A stretch of 64,000 bases of DNA from SXVE01 sp036388895 (GCA_036388895.1 DASVQY010000056.1:60941-124940); one strand, 5' to 3'; shown: positions 29,671 through 39,172, counted from the first letter of the stretch. Notes: generated by a model not told the origin, from the sequence alone. Made by a program: numbers and translations.

Positions 29671-30372
29671 TTACCTGAAAGAACTTTTTAAGCCTTTTTT
29701 TATGTGAGGCAAAAGCGTTTCGCGCCAGATTTTATAACCGGCGGCGTTCATATGAAGTTTGTCGCCGAGGAAAATATCTTTTTTCGGCTCGCCGCTTTCG
29801 TCGAGCATCGGCGCCCAAACATCAACGTAAAGCGTGCGTTTGTCTTTTTCGGTTTCAGCTTTCATCAAACCATTTAATTCTTTATATTTAGACGCAAATT
29901 CTTCGCGTGAAGGGCTTGGCTTCGCGGAAATTACGATCAAACGCGTTTTCGGCAATTCTTTTCTGACGAATGAAACAAAGTTCTTAAAGTCATTAAAAAC
30001 CGTTTCGACGGATTTTCCCGCCGCAATGTCATTTTCTCCGGCGTAAAGCACGATTAATTTGGGTTTATACGGCAGAACGATTTGCGGCGCGTAATGATTT
30101 ACGTCTTCGAGATGCGAGCCGCCGAATCCGCGATTGATCGTATAAACGTCGGGAAAGTCCTGCTTTAAAGTGCGCCAGCCGCGAATGCTCGAACTGCCGA
30201 CGAATAAAACTTTTCCCGTTTTCGGAAACTCTTTTTTATCGGCGTCGGCAAAAGCGGCGATTTCCTTTTCCCATAAATGCGCGCGTTTATAATCGTTTTG
30301 TCCGAACGACGTTATCTGCGTAATCAACAGCAGAATAAGAAACAATATCTTTCTTTTAAGGATTTTGTTCAT
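29671..30372 (-). CDS. Secreted SGNH/GDSL-type hydrolase
   Basis: A 233-residue protein with signal peptide (residues 1-24, ends SFGQ). SGNH blocks are in order: VLFVGSSSIRGW (nucleophile Ser in GSSS), INRGFGGSHL (block II Gly), VLYAGENDIAAG (block III Asn) and DKLHMNAAGY (block V Asp-x-x-His). These enzymes are esterases, often removing acetyl groups from polysaccharides; the platelet-activating-factor acetylhydrolase-like subset fits best. It lies 26 bp from the convergent nanE and downstream of the GH1-like gene on the same strand. Confidence 0.85.
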   Translation of the reverse strand: MNKILKRKILFLILLLITQITSFGQNDYKRAHLWEKEIAAFADADKKEFPKTGKVLFVGSSSIRGWRTLKQDFPDVYTINRGFGGSHLEDVNHYAPQIVLPYKPKLIVLYAGENDIAAGKSVETVFNDFKNFVSFVRKELPKTRLIVISAKPSPSREEFASKYKELNGLMKAETEKDKRTLYVDVWAPMLDESGEPKKDIFLGDKLHMNAAGYKIWRETLLPHIKKGLKSSFR

Positions 30373-30486
30373 TCTCGTTTTCTCGTATTTTTATGTTTGA
30401 TTGTCGAGATTCAAATAAAGCGAGAAACGGTTTTGTCCTTTCATTCTCGAAAAAAATCGAAATTTTCGATATGAAATACCGCAGGT

Positions 30487-31734
30487 TCAACTCCAATCCT
30501 GGTCAGGCTTGATTTTAAAACGCTTTGCGGCGTCAATCACGTCCTGCAATTCGACCGGATCGCTGTACGGGTCTTCGTCGAGCGTTATAACCCGGTTTAA
30601 TTCTTTTTGCCAGCGGCGCAGCTCGGCGACATACTTTTCGTTAGGAATCCGGCGCAAATCGCCGTTGTTGTCTTCCAAATCGCAAATGCCGTTATGCAGC
30701 CATTTGCCCGTGTGCCAATCGGGCATATCTACGCCGGGGAACAAACAAATGCCGTGAAGCTCCATTCCTTCGTTTACGGCGGCGAGCGATTCTTCCATTA
30801 CGTCTTTCAGCCACGCGGCGCGTCCGCCTTCCATTCCGCTCGTTTCGCCGATGATCATCGGGCGGCGGTACCTTTCCCAGACGGTGCGCAGCAAATCGCA
30901 AAGCGGTTTGATTCGGTCGTCGCCGGGGTCGAGCGCGGCGTGCGGTCCGTGTTCGCGGTATTCCATCTGACCGAACGAATAATTATTCGCGCCGACAATA
31001 TCGAGAATTTCCGGCGAACCTCCGAGTTCCGGGTGTTTTTTCCCGGCAATGATGTCCCAGGCTAAAAAAGTATCAACGTGGGTTTCGTGATAAGCGTCGT
31101 CAATTAAATCGGGACGGTCGCGCGGCGCGACGACTTGAACGAGCGGGTCTATGTGAACCATTCGCGCTTCGGGGTCAATTTCGCGGATGGCTTTTACTCC
31201 GGCAATCGCCGCTTTGCACAAAGCCAGGCGAAACTTGAAACGATCCTCTTTTGTGTTTTTAAAGGGAGCGACCCAGCCCCATTCCGCGCCGCAAAAAGAA
31301 AAAAATGTGATTTCGTTAATCGGCGTAAAACAATGCGGTTTATGCTCGATACGTTTTACGACGTACTCAGCCGCTGCGCGGCAATAATCGGCGAAACGGT
31401 TTGTAAAATCATCCGTAAACGGGTCAATATCTTCCGGGTAGCCGTAATGGCATAAATCCCAGATAGGCATGATTTGCGATTCGTTCATCGCCGCAATCAT
31501 CGGGTCAAGGCGCGAAAAATCGCAAGTTCCGTTTTTATCAATCAACGCCCAGGGAATGCCTTCGCGCGCGGCGGCAATTCCAAGCTCGTTCAAAATTCGA
31601 TAATCTTCTCTGACGTGCTTATCGTGCTGCGTTTCGGCGACTAAATCGCGTCTGCCCTGATCTTTCCAGAGAAAAGTCGAACATTCGAAACCTGATAGAA
31701 AAAAAGTCGGGAAAATGCCGGGTCGGTTAGCCAT
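30487..31734 (-). CDS. GH1-like clan A glycoside hydrolase (cytoplasmic)
   Basis: A 415-residue protein without signal peptide. It has a TIM-barrel order of clan GH-A: FLSGFECSTF at the first strand, GIPWALIDKNG, CHYGYPEDIDPF, the acid/base Glu in CFTPINEITFF and the nucleophile Glu in PMIIGETSGMEG. The sequence is shorter than usual GH1 enzymes (about 450) and lacks the C-terminal GH1 signature, so it may belong to a GH1-related or unclassified group. Substrate is likely a beta-glycoside. It is followed after 114 bp by the SGNH hydrolase. No clear Shine-Dalgarno. Confidence 0.75.
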   Translation of the reverse strand: MANRPGIFPTFFLSGFECSTFLWKDQGRRDLVAETQHDKHVREDYRILNELGIAAAREGIPWALIDKNGTCDFSRLDPMIAAMNESQIMPIWDLCHYGYPEDIDPFTDDFTNRFADYCRAAAEYVVKRIEHKPHCFTPINEITFFSFCGAEWGWVAPFKNTKEDRFKFRLALCKAAIAGVKAIREIDPEARMVHIDPLVQVVAPRDRPDLIDDAYHETHVDTFLAWDIIAGKKHPELGGSPEILDIVGANNYSFGQMEYREHGPHAALDPGDDRIKPLCDLLRTVWERYRRPMIIGETSGMEGGRAAWLKDVMEESLAAVNEGMELHGICLFPGVDMPDWHTGKWLHNGICDLEDNNGDLRRIPNEKYVAELRRWQKELNRVITLDEDPYSDPVELQDVIDAAKRFKIKPDQDWS

Positions 31735-31869
31735 TTATCTATTCTATCCGAACATTATTCTTAACGAAGGATTCTATACGACATTTTTGAAGTTTATTGA
31801 AAAATTTGTCTTTTAATGCGGAATAATCGAGAAAGTTTATATTGAAAACCGCCATTAAGTTAACATTTA

Positions 31870-31928
31870 TTGACGGTGAAAATGCGTGTAATATAAATTG
31901 TCTCAAAACCGGTTATTCTGAGACAATT
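31870..31928 (+). promoter_or_regulatory. Promoter with a 10-bp palindrome at the transcript start
   Basis: TTGACG at 31870-31875, 16-bp spacer, TATAAA at 31892-31897. A perfect inverted repeat follows: AATTGTCTCA at 31896-31905 and TGAGACAATT at 31919-31928, 13 nt apart. It overlaps the end of the -10 box and the expected +1, so it can be an operator or a 5' hairpin in the leader of the methyltransferase gene. Confidence 0.6.
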
Positions 31929-31981
31929 AATATTCGACATTGAGTTGCCAAGTTTAAGTGTAGCCGAAAAACACAGGACAG

Positions 31982-32674
31982 ATGAATCTATCCGCTCAAG
32001 ATAAAGTAATGTTGCGCACGTCTGTCGGCGACTTTCCGCTGAATCAATATCGCCTCAGATTAATCGGGCGAGAATGGAAGATTTTGCACGTCAGCGCCGT
32101 TCTTTCTCACAAAGAGGAGTCCAATTTTCTGCGCGAGTTAAAAGATAAACTGCCGTACGGCGTGACGCTCTGGGCTTCCGCTATCGCTCTGACGCACGAA
32201 ATCGCCTCGCGCGGCGACGCTTTTCGCGGCACGCGCGTATTAGAACTCGGCGCCGGAACAGGGCTGCCCGGAATTGTCGCCGCAACGCTCGGAGCGCAAG
32301 TAGTACAAACGGATAGAAGCGAGCTGGTGATGTCTCTTTGCAAGCGCAATATATTACTGAACGATGTTCAAACAATCGAGCAGCGCATTGTGGATTGGAC
32401 TGATTGGAATGACGCGACGCAATACGATTGGATTATAGGTTCGGATATTCTTTACGGAGAAGATATGCATTCGCAACTGCGTCATATATTCGAGTCAAAT
32501 TTGCAGCCCGGCGGAAAAATTTTGCTCTCAGACCCGTTTCGCGGCACCAGCATTAAGCTGCTCGAAGCGCTTGAGGCGGACGGTTGGGGATTTACAATAA
32601 GCAAGTGGAGCGTCGGAGAAGAAACTACTCCGCGCGCTATCGGAACGTTTGAACTTTCACGCCTCAAACGGTAA
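31982..32674 (+). CDS. Class I SAM-dependent methyltransferase (METTL/family 16-like)
   Basis: A 230-residue protein with an N-terminal extension and the class I core: VLELGAGTGLPGIVAATLGA (motif I, about residues 85-104), QTDRSELV, and YDWIIGSDILYGED (motif IV). The TLWASAIALTHEI stretch before motif I and GSDILY resemble the lysine methyltransferase family 16 (METTL21/23, nicotinamide N-methyltransferase-like). Target unknown. AGGA 5 nt before the ATG is a fair Shine-Dalgarno. It has its own promoter with a palindrome and stands alone between minus-strand genes. Confidence 0.8.
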   Translation: MNLSAQDKVMLRTSVGDFPLNQYRLRLIGREWKILHVSAVLSHKEESNFLRELKDKLPYGVTLWASAIALTHEIASRGDAFRGTRVLELGAGTGLPGIVAATLGAQVVQTDRSELVMSLCKRNILLNDVQTIEQRIVDWTDWNDATQYDWIIGSDILYGEDMHSQLRHIFESNLQPGGKILLSDPFRGTSIKLLEALEADGWGFTISKWSVGEETTPRAIGTFELSRLKR

Positions 32675-32771
32675 TAAAATCATTATCACAAGCTGTTTTA
32701 CCTGAGAAATTATTATTTTCCGTATGACAGCGACAGTAATTCACGTCAGTATAAATTTTCAAAAATAACCG

Positions 32772-33239
32772 ATGATTAACCTTAATTTAGCATTATCAAC
32801 CGATTTCAAGCTTTGGGAATTTATTACCTCGACGACGGCAGACCGGAACGGAATTAAAAACGTGCCGAACGAGCGAGAAATCGCCAATCTTCGCACTTTG
32901 TGCCGCAAGATTTTGCAGCCGGCGCGAACGGCGCTCGGACCGATGAAGATTTCTTCCGGGTTTCGTTCGGAAGAACTCAACAAATTTGTCGGAGGCGTTG
33001 CCAACAGCGATCACCGGCTCGGCTTTGCGGCGGATGTCATTCCGGTTTATGTAACAACCCGAAAACTCGCCGAATGGGTCGTTCGCAACTGCCCGGAGTA
33101 CGATCAGGTCATCCTCGAATTCGGCACGCTGAAAGCTCCGAATTGGATACATTTGAGCGCCGCGCCGAGCAACAGAAAGCAAGTTTTACGGGCGACATAC
33201 AAAGATAAAAAGATAGTTTATCAAACAATTAAAATATAA
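32772..33239 (+). CDS. Peptidase M15-family (DD-carboxypeptidase/endolysin-like) protein
   Basis: A 155-residue protein without signal peptide. It has the Peptidase_M15_3 layout: N-terminal LSTDFKLWEFITS, MKISSGFRSEELNKFVGG, the zinc motif SDHRLGFAADVIP (His and Asp ligands) and the last His in PNWIHLSAAP. Members cleave D-Ala-D-Ala or act as phage endolysins. Lacking a secretion signal it could be of phage origin or released by lysis. No other phage gene is near. No Shine-Dalgarno seen before the ATG. Confidence 0.8.
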   Translation: MINLNLALSTDFKLWEFITSTTADRNGIKNVPNEREIANLRTLCRKILQPARTALGPMKISSGFRSEELNKFVGGVANSDHRLGFAADVIPVYVTTRKLAEWVVRNCPEYDQVILEFGTLKAPNWIHLSAAPSNRKQVLRATYKDKKIVYQTIKI

Positions 33240-33306
33240 ATTGGCGGAATTCAACTCTGAAAAGCTAATAAGCAACAGCAAAAATACAAATTGAACAAAA
33301 TAAAAA

Positions 33307-34779
33307 TCAAGGCTTTTTCCCTTCGTGCCAGGCTGGAACAAAATTTGAATTCGCCAGCCATTGAACGGGTTTGACCATCGAGTTGACGGCTCGCGTCATA
33401 TGATTAAAATCAATGGTTTTCAGCTCATCGCTCGCTTTGTGGTAATCGGCGTGAAGACCGAAACTGGAGACGGTATGCGCGACGACGCCTTGTCTGGCTA
33501 AAGTGAAATTGTCCGAACGCTGGAAAAAATTTTGTTCCGGGTGCGGATCGGCGACTATTTTAGCGCCTTGTTTTGCCAGTTCCGCGCCTAAATTGGAACG
33601 TTCATACCCGGTCAGCCACAGTTGTTCGGCGGCGACCTTCGGATCGGGTCGACCGATCATTTCAAATTGCAGATTTGCCGCGAGTTTTTCTTTTGGAAAC
33701 GGTAAAGTGTTGACGAAATATTGCGAACCGTAGCCGCCTGCTTCCTCGCTTCCGAAAAAAGCGAAATAAACGGTTCGCTTCGGTCGCTTACCTCGAGCCA
33801 AAACGCGGGCGAGTTCCAGAACCGCGACGCAGCCCGAAGCGTCATCGTCAGCGCCGTTAAAAATTTTATCTTCACCGGGCGCGTTTTCCCGCACTCCGAG
33901 ATGATCCATATGCGCGCTCAATAAAATCACTTCCGGCGACAAACGCGAATCACTGCCCGTCAGCTTTCCGACGGCATTCCAGGTGCGCTGCGTTTGCTGC
34001 GCGGCGAGCTGTCCTTTAATCTCAATCGGCGTTCCGTCGGCAGCTTTGCTCAGCGCGTTTGCCGCGTCTTTCCCGGCAATAATTACGTTAAAAGCGCTCG
34101 ACGCACTGTTTGAAATGCTCGTGAAGGATATTTTTCGATTAGCAAGACTGTTCCATTGCGCGCGCCATTGCGGAGTTTCCTCGACAATAATCGCCGCCGC
34201 GCCGCTCGCGGAAATCGCTTGCAGATTACGCATCAAATTCTGAGCGTCCTCGTTCGGACGCTGAGCGACGAATACGACGGCGCCGGATTTTGGTTTTTCG
34301 CCGGGAGTTATTTTTTGCAGCTCACCGCGAATCTGCGCCGAGTTCATTCGGAAAACGACAATTTCCTTGCCGTGCTCGAAACTCGCAGGGGTACCGCTGG
34401 ACGAGAAACTTACCTTCGGAGCATCGGCGAAAGCGTTTCTGGTTATATTAACTGTCTGAATATAAGTTTTCTCGCCTGTAGAATCCGTATCGCCAGCCGG
34501 TTCGACGCCGAATTGCCGCAGTTGCGAGGCGATATACTGCCCCGCTAAAAGTTCAAACTGCGTTCCGCTGCCGCGCCCCTGCAACGCGTCGGCGGCTAAA
34601 AACTCCATATGAGCGCGAATGTTCCGCTCTTCGATTTGTGAAACACTCGCGCCGGATTTCTGACGAATGTTCGCGCGCGATTGTGTGGAGGAAACCGCTG
34701 TTTGCGCCAGGCTATAATTGATGTTTGCCAGCACTAAAGCGAAAATAAACGCTGTTTTTATAATCTGAACGTGTTTCAT
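33307..34779 (-). CDS. Secreted M28 aminopeptidase with PA domain
   Basis: A 490-residue protein: signal peptide residues 1-26 (SLAQ), a PA-type insert about 130-240, and the M28 zinc core. Ligands are visible in order: LLSAHMDHLG (His-x-Asp), NGADDDASG (bridging Asp), FFGSEEAGGYG (Glu-Glu catalytic and ligand), FEMIGRPD (Asp), and SFGLHADYH (last His). It should remove N-terminal residues from peptides outside the cytoplasm. It is transcribed away from the M16 pair downstream of their terminator. Confidence 0.88.
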   Translation of the reverse strand: MKHVQIIKTAFIFALVLANINYSLAQTAVSSTQSRANIRQKSGASVSQIEERNIRAHMEFLAADALQGRGSGTQFELLAGQYIASQLRQFGVEPAGDTDSTGEKTYIQTVNITRNAFADAPKVSFSSSGTPASFEHGKEIVVFRMNSAQIRGELQKITPGEKPKSGAVVFVAQRPNEDAQNLMRNLQAISASGAAAIIVEETPQWRAQWNSLANRKISFTSISNSASSAFNVIIAGKDAANALSKAADGTPIEIKGQLAAQQTQRTWNAVGKLTGSDSRLSPEVILLSAHMDHLGVRENAPGEDKIFNGADDDASGCVAVLELARVLARGKRPKRTVYFAFFGSEEAGGYGSQYFVNTLPFPKEKLAANLQFEMIGRPDPKVAAEQLWLTGYERSNLGAELAKQGAKIVADPHPEQNFFQRSDNFTLARQGVVAHTVSSFGLHADYHKASDELKTIDFNHMTRAVNSMVKPVQWLANSNFVPAWHEGKKP

Positions 34780-34856
34780 TTTATATGAAAATCCTTCTGC
34801 TTCGACTCTTAATACAGCAAAGATTTCGAGCTTTTTTAAGTGTTTATTTGATACAA

Positions 34857-34894
34857 AAACTAAAGGACAACCTGTAACGGTTGCCCTTTAGTTT
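34857..34894 (-). terminator. Rho-independent terminator behind the M16 pair
   Basis: A 16-bp stem with one mismatch: AAACTAAAGGACAACC at 34857-34872 and GGTTGCCCTTTAGTTT at 34879-34894, six-base loop. On the minus strand it follows the M16 stop at 34920 and leads into a T-rich stretch before the M28 gene. Confidence 0.8.
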
Positions 34895-34919
34895 ACGCTA
34901 ACTTTTTTCAAGTTTCATC

Positions 34920-36419
34920 TTACGGAATTGAAACGCTTTTGCCTTCTACGTCAAAAACTTCGACCGTGCCGTACTTTTCCAGAGAACTACGAACTTTCGA
35001 AGCATCTCCGACGGCAACAACCTGCAAATGCTCGGTGTCGAGATATTTCTTGGCGGTATTCTGCACGTCGTCAGCCGTGACAGCCATCACTTTTTTCGGA
35101 TACGTATCCCAGTAATCGTCCGGCAAATCGTAAAGTTTCTGCGTGATGATGTTCTGCAGAAGCGCCTGCGGCTGTTCGAGCGAAAGTGCGAAACTTCCGA
35201 TCAACGCGCGTTTTGCATTATCGAGATCGGCAGCCGAAACCTTTTCATTGCGGATGCGATTGATTTCGTACATAAACTCTTTCATCGCGCCTTCGGTTAC
35301 GTCCGTGCGCACTTCGGAGCTTGCTAAAATCGTTCCCGGAAATTTAGAACCGCCGAACGAGCTGTAGGCGCCGTAAGTATAGCCTTTGTCTTCACGGAGA
35401 TTCATAAAAAGGCGTCCCGACGGTCCGCCGCCGAAGATTCTGTTCATAACGAGCATCCCGAAATAATCGGGACTTGTTCGCTCGATGCCCAAAGCACCGA
35501 GTTGAAGAACGGTCTGAACCGATCCCGGACGGTCAATCAAATATATTTTCGCGGCGCCCTGTTTCGGAACGTTCGCGATTGTCGTGTTAACCGCTTTTCC
35601 GGCTTTCCAGCTGCCGAATTCGCTCTCTAATTTCGGCATAATTTCCTTCATCGTCACATCGCCGACAATTGCCAGAATAGCGTTGTTCGGCAAAAAGTTC
35701 TGAGCGTGAAAGACAGCCAAACTTTCCGGGGTCATTGCGCGAATTGATTCAGCCGAAGCGGAAACGAGAGCGCCCGGATGTTCGCCGTAGATTGCGCGCT
35801 GAAAACGTTCGGCGGCTAAGAATTGCGGAATCGCCCGCTGCGCCTGCAGTTGCGATAACTGGCGCGTTTTGAATTTTTCGACTTCTTCTTTCGGAAACGC
35901 CGGATTAAGAATAACGTCGGCGAAAATGTCGAGCATTCCGTCTAAATTTTCGACCAGACCCGTTGTGCTGACGTTTGTTGTAAACGCCGATAAACCGGAA
36001 TTGGCGCCTAAGGTAGCGCCGAGCGCGTCAACCTGTTCGGCAATCTGTCGGCTCGTGCGGGTTTTAGTTCCTTCGCGCAAAAGCGAAGCGGTAAATGTCG
36101 CTAAACCGCGTTGATTCGCCGGATCGGAAAGTCCGCCGCTCAAAACGACCATCTGCATCGAAACGGTCGGAACTTTGTGGTTTTCGAGCAAAACGACGCG
36201 CAGACCGTTTTTCAACGTCGCTTCCTGCGCTTTCGGAAGTTTGACTTGCAGTATTTCCTTGCTGACCGGCGCGCGACCTTTTAATTCGACACCGCCTTTC
36301 GGCTTTTGTGCCTGACCTTGCGCGCTGCTCGCGCCGTTCAGCAGTAAAATAACGAATAATAAAGCGATTACTGCCGAAACGCTGCGCAGTTTGTTTTTTG
36401 TTTCTGTGTAAATATTCAT
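34920..36419 (-). CDS. M16-family peptidase, inactive-type subunit
   Basis: A 499-residue secreted protein (signal peptide to about residue 33, SSAQG). It has the M16 fold in two halves but at the place of the zinc motif HxxEH it reads RGLATFTASLLREG, so the metal ligands are missing. The second half keeps the RPGSVQTVLQLG and GGGPSGRLFMNLREDKGYTYGA stretch typical of the substrate-binding subunit. It follows the active paralogue (36434-37801) by 14 bp with a good Shine-Dalgarno (AAAGGAG), so the two probably form a heterodimer as in mitochondrial processing peptidase. Confidence 0.88.
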   Translation of the reverse strand: MNIYTETKNKLRSVSAVIALLFVILLLNGASSAQGQAQKPKGGVELKGRAPVSKEILQVKLPKAQEATLKNGLRVVLLENHKVPTVSMQMVVLSGGLSDPANQRGLATFTASLLREGTKTRTSRQIAEQVDALGATLGANSGLSAFTTNVSTTGLVENLDGMLDIFADVILNPAFPKEEVEKFKTRQLSQLQAQRAIPQFLAAERFQRAIYGEHPGALVSASAESIRAMTPESLAVFHAQNFLPNNAILAIVGDVTMKEIMPKLESEFGSWKAGKAVNTTIANVPKQGAAKIYLIDRPGSVQTVLQLGALGIERTSPDYFGMLVMNRIFGGGPSGRLFMNLREDKGYTYGAYSSFGGSKFPGTILASSEVRTDVTEGAMKEFMYEINRIRNEKVSAADLDNAKRALIGSFALSLEQPQALLQNIITQKLYDLPDDYWDTYPKKVMAVTADDVQNTAKKYLDTEHLQVVAVGDASKVRSSLEKYGTVEVFDVEGKSVSIP

Positions 36420-36433
36420 GACTTCAATCTCCT

Positions 36434-37801
36434 TTATCGAGCGCTTGCTGTGTTTTCAGTGCCTCTGCCTTTGAGCGTGGTAACAACGACGGTGCGGTTA
36501 GTCGGCTTTAAGTATTTATTAGCGACGCGCATTACATCTTCTTTGGTGACGGCATTTACTTTATCGAGCCGCGTATTGATAAGATTCGGGTCGTTGTAGT
36601 AAACCGCGTATTGTCCGATCATATTCGCCCGTGAAAGCGAGCTGAGCAAACTGTTAATGTAGTTGCGCCGCGTCGCATTTTTGGCTTTCTGCACTTCCCA
36701 ATCGGCAATCCCTTCTCGCTGAATGCGCGCGATTTCTTCATAAATAGCCGCTTCGACATCTTCGGTTTTTACGTTCGGTTTGTAGGTCGCGGAGATAAAA
36801 AGAGCGCCCGTGCCGCGCTTTTCGTCGGCGAAACCGCCAACGCTCGTCGCCATTTCTTTTTCTTTGACGAGCTTCTGGTAAAGCCTGGAACTTTGCCCGC
36901 TTTGCAGCGCAGACGATAAAACCTGAAGCGCGTAAAAATCCGCCGAGTTGCCGGGAACGGTTTTATAAGCGATATCAACCTGCGGAAGTCGGGCGAGCGC
37001 GTCTTCGACCGTCGCGCGGCGTTCGGCTTTTTGATCCGGTTCGGTCATATCGACTGCCGGCGGATCGGGCTGACGCGGAATGCTTTCAAACTGTTTGCGA
37101 ATTTTGGCGAGAGCGTCTTCGGTTTTGAAGTCGCCGGCTAAAACGAGAACGGCATTGTTCGGCGCGTAATAAGTTTTGAAAAACTGCGAAACGTCTTCGA
37201 CGCTTGCCGCGTTCAAATCATCCATTGAACCGATGACGCTGTGTTTGTAAGCGAAATTGTCGTACATCAGCTCCTGAAGCATCTCGCTGCTTTTGCCGTA
37301 AGCGACGTTATCAACGCCGAGGCGTCGTTCTTCCTGAACTGCATTGCGCTGGTTGTCGAGATTTTCTTTGGTAATCGCCAGACTTCTCATCCGGTCGGCT
37401 TCGAGGAAAATCGCTAAATCGAGTTGATTTGCGGGCAGCGCTTCAAAATAATTCGTCCGATCTTCGTTGGTCGTGCCGTTCATTGTGCCGCCGTTGTTGA
37501 AAACGAGCGTAAAATGTTCGCCGTTACCGATGTTTTCAGAGCCTTTGAACATCATATGCTCGAAAAGATGAGCAAACCCGGTACGCCCTTCGCGCTCGTT
37601 GCGCGAGCCGACGTTATAAGTGACACTGATAGCGATAACCGGCGCCGAGCGGTCTTCGACCGTAATAACGCGGAGACCATTTTTTAGCGTTGTTTCTTTG
37701 AAGTCCACGCGCGGTACCTTGCTAATCGTCTGCGCCATTGCGGTAACCGTAAGAAGCGCAACGGCTAGAATAATATTGAAAAATAATTGACCTTTTCTCA
37801 T
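36434..37801 (-). CDS. M16-family zinc peptidase, active subunit
   Basis: A 455-residue secreted protein (signal peptide residues 1-23, TAMAQ). The zinc motif FAHLFEHMMFKG (HLFEH) lies near residues 82-86 and the distal ligand Glu in NAVQEERRL about 75 residues later, as in pitrilysin/insulysin-type peptidases. The second half has SALQSGQSSRLYQKLVKEK. It forms a pair with the inactive-type gene behind it. The start has a strong Shine-Dalgarno (AAAGGAG 8 nt before ATG) and a good promoter at 37941-37969. Confidence 0.9.
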   Translation of the reverse strand: MRKGQLFFNIILAVALLTVTAMAQTISKVPRVDFKETTLKNGLRVITVEDRSAPVIAISVTYNVGSRNEREGRTGFAHLFEHMMFKGSENIGNGEHFTLVFNNGGTMNGTTNEDRTNYFEALPANQLDLAIFLEADRMRSLAITKENLDNQRNAVQEERRLGVDNVAYGKSSEMLQELMYDNFAYKHSVIGSMDDLNAASVEDVSQFFKTYYAPNNAVLVLAGDFKTEDALAKIRKQFESIPRQPDPPAVDMTEPDQKAERRATVEDALARLPQVDIAYKTVPGNSADFYALQVLSSALQSGQSSRLYQKLVKEKEMATSVGGFADEKRGTGALFISATYKPNVKTEDVEAAIYEEIARIQREGIADWEVQKAKNATRRNYINSLLSSLSRANMIGQYAVYYNDPNLINTRLDKVNAVTKEDVMRVANKYLKPTNRTVVVTTLKGRGTENTASAR

Positions 37802-37940
37802 TTACTTAACTCCTTTGTAACGGTCGGCGAACAATAAAGCATTGTCATCCGACATTGATAGCCTTTGTGTTTTGTCGAAAAAATTCCCGACATTGTACTT
37901 TAAATGCGATTGTAAAAACGTGGTTTTGAAGTATGCGAAA

Positions 37941-37969
37941 AATATACAATCTTTTGTTGTTATAAGCAA
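37941..37969 (-). promoter_or_regulatory. Sigma-70-like promoter of the M16 operon
   Basis: On the minus strand TTGCTT (37969-37964), 17-bp spacer and TATATT (37946-37941). It gives a leader of about 130 nt ending in AAAGGAG before the M16 ATG. The rest of the gene-free stretch 37802-38242 is AT-rich and also holds the terminator at 38175; nothing else was recognised. Confidence 0.5.
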
Positions 37970-38174
37970 AAAAGATAACTGCATAACAACTTTTCACAGT
38001 CGTTAGTTATGAAACAGAAAGATATTATCAAGCCGTTATACGCAGGCGATTTTAACTTTGTTTCAGCCTGCTGCGTAAATTCGCTGTTTCTGTAAGATGC
38101 GACAGAAAATAAGATTTGTTATAAAGACGCCGAACAGCGTAAAAAGGTTTCTAAATAAATTTTCAGACGCAAAA

Positions 38175-38200
38175 AAAGACGACTCGAAAAAGTCGCCTTT
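38175..38200 (-). terminator. Terminator behind the 38243-39172 gene
   Basis: AAAGACGACT at 38175-38184 and AGTCGCCTTT at 38191-38200 (one mismatch, six-base loop), followed on the minus strand by a run of seven T. It lies 43 bp after the stop at 38243. Confidence 0.75.
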
Positions 38201-38242
38201 ACAATTGCAGTTTCCTTTAATTTGTACGCAAATTCCGGTGAT

Positions 38243-39172
38243 TTATTTGCCGGTTTTGCTGAAACAGGTCTCGTCTTTGCCGGTCATACAAAGCTGCGTT
38301 TGACCGTAATCGTTTTTGAATCTGACTTTAAAGGTTTCCGTTTCGGCGGGCAGCGTCTTTTTGTAATTTTTCGACGGGCTGCACGAATCGTCGCGGCTGA
38401 AACTCGCCGGTTGCCAGTCAATTGTTAATGTATCGCCGCTGATTCCCGCTTTGCCTTTCGCCGTTTTGAAAACCTGCATATTGCAGCCGCCGGTCATCAC
38501 GTTCATAATTCCCGTGTATTCGACCGCGCCGTTTGCCGAAAATTTGTATGTGTGACGCGAACCGTTGCTGCCCATATACGAGCCGCCTGTCGCGTAAGTG
38601 CTGCTTCCTGAACGTCCCCAAACCCATTCGCCGACGAAGTTTGAGATGTTCCCGACACTGCCGGATGTATTATCGTTCGCATTTGAAACGTTTTTATCGT
38701 TCGAGACGGCTTCCGGCGCTTCATTATCAGCCGAAACGTCAGATTGATTTCCGCGCGCTTGTTCGTAGATGCTGATTAGAAGCTGCGAGGTTTCGTCGTT
38801 TACGCGGTGAAATTCTTTGACCAGTTCGACGCTCAGGAATTCGCGCATTCTGCGCTGCGTCGCTTCGTCTTTCTCAAGCGCTTTGGCGAAAACGCCGAGC
38901 AGCTCGTCGGCGCCTTTGCGGCTTCCGGCAACGTCGCTGCGGTAGGCTTCGGTTTGCAGCTTTTGAAAGCGTTCGCGCTGTTCGCCGGTGAATTTCGCTT
39001 CCAAAGCCCACTCGTAAAATTCGATTATTTTATTCATCTCCGACTGCCGCAAAGGACTTTTCCCGGCGACAAGAATTTTATCGCCGCCGGTCTGCGCCGA
39101 AACTTTCAAAATCGTGCCGCCGATCAAAGCCGCGCACAAAACGATCAAAAAAAGATATTTCGTTTTATTCAT
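38243..39172 (-). CDS. Secreted protein of unknown function, lipocalin-like C-terminus
   Basis: A 309-residue protein with signal peptide (residues 1-26, KVSAQ). Residues about 30-140 are helical (LRQSEMNKIIEFYEWALEAKFTGEQRERF and following, charged); about 140-175 is a Ser/Asn/Asp-rich linker; the C-terminal 130 residues look like a small beta-barrel of lipocalin type (GEWVWGRSGSS, GSRHTYKFSANGAVEYTG, DTLTIDWQPASF) with four cysteines (GGCNM, DDSCS, QLCM, ETCF) that could pair. I do not recognise a named family. The Shine-Dalgarno is weak. Confidence 0.7.
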   Translation of the reverse strand: MNKTKYLFLIVLCAALIGGTILKVSAQTGGDKILVAGKSPLRQSEMNKIIEFYEWALEAKFTGEQRERFQKLQTEAYRSDVAGSRKGADELLGVFAKALEKDEATQRRMREFLSVELVKEFHRVNDETSQLLISIYEQARGNQSDVSADNEAPEAVSNDKNVSNANDNTSGSVGNISNFVGEWVWGRSGSSTYATGGSYMGSNGSRHTYKFSANGAVEYTGIMNVMTGGCNMQVFKTAKGKAGISGDTLTIDWQPASFSRDDSCSPSKNYKKTLPAETETFKVRFKNDYGQTQLCMTGKDETCFSKTGK

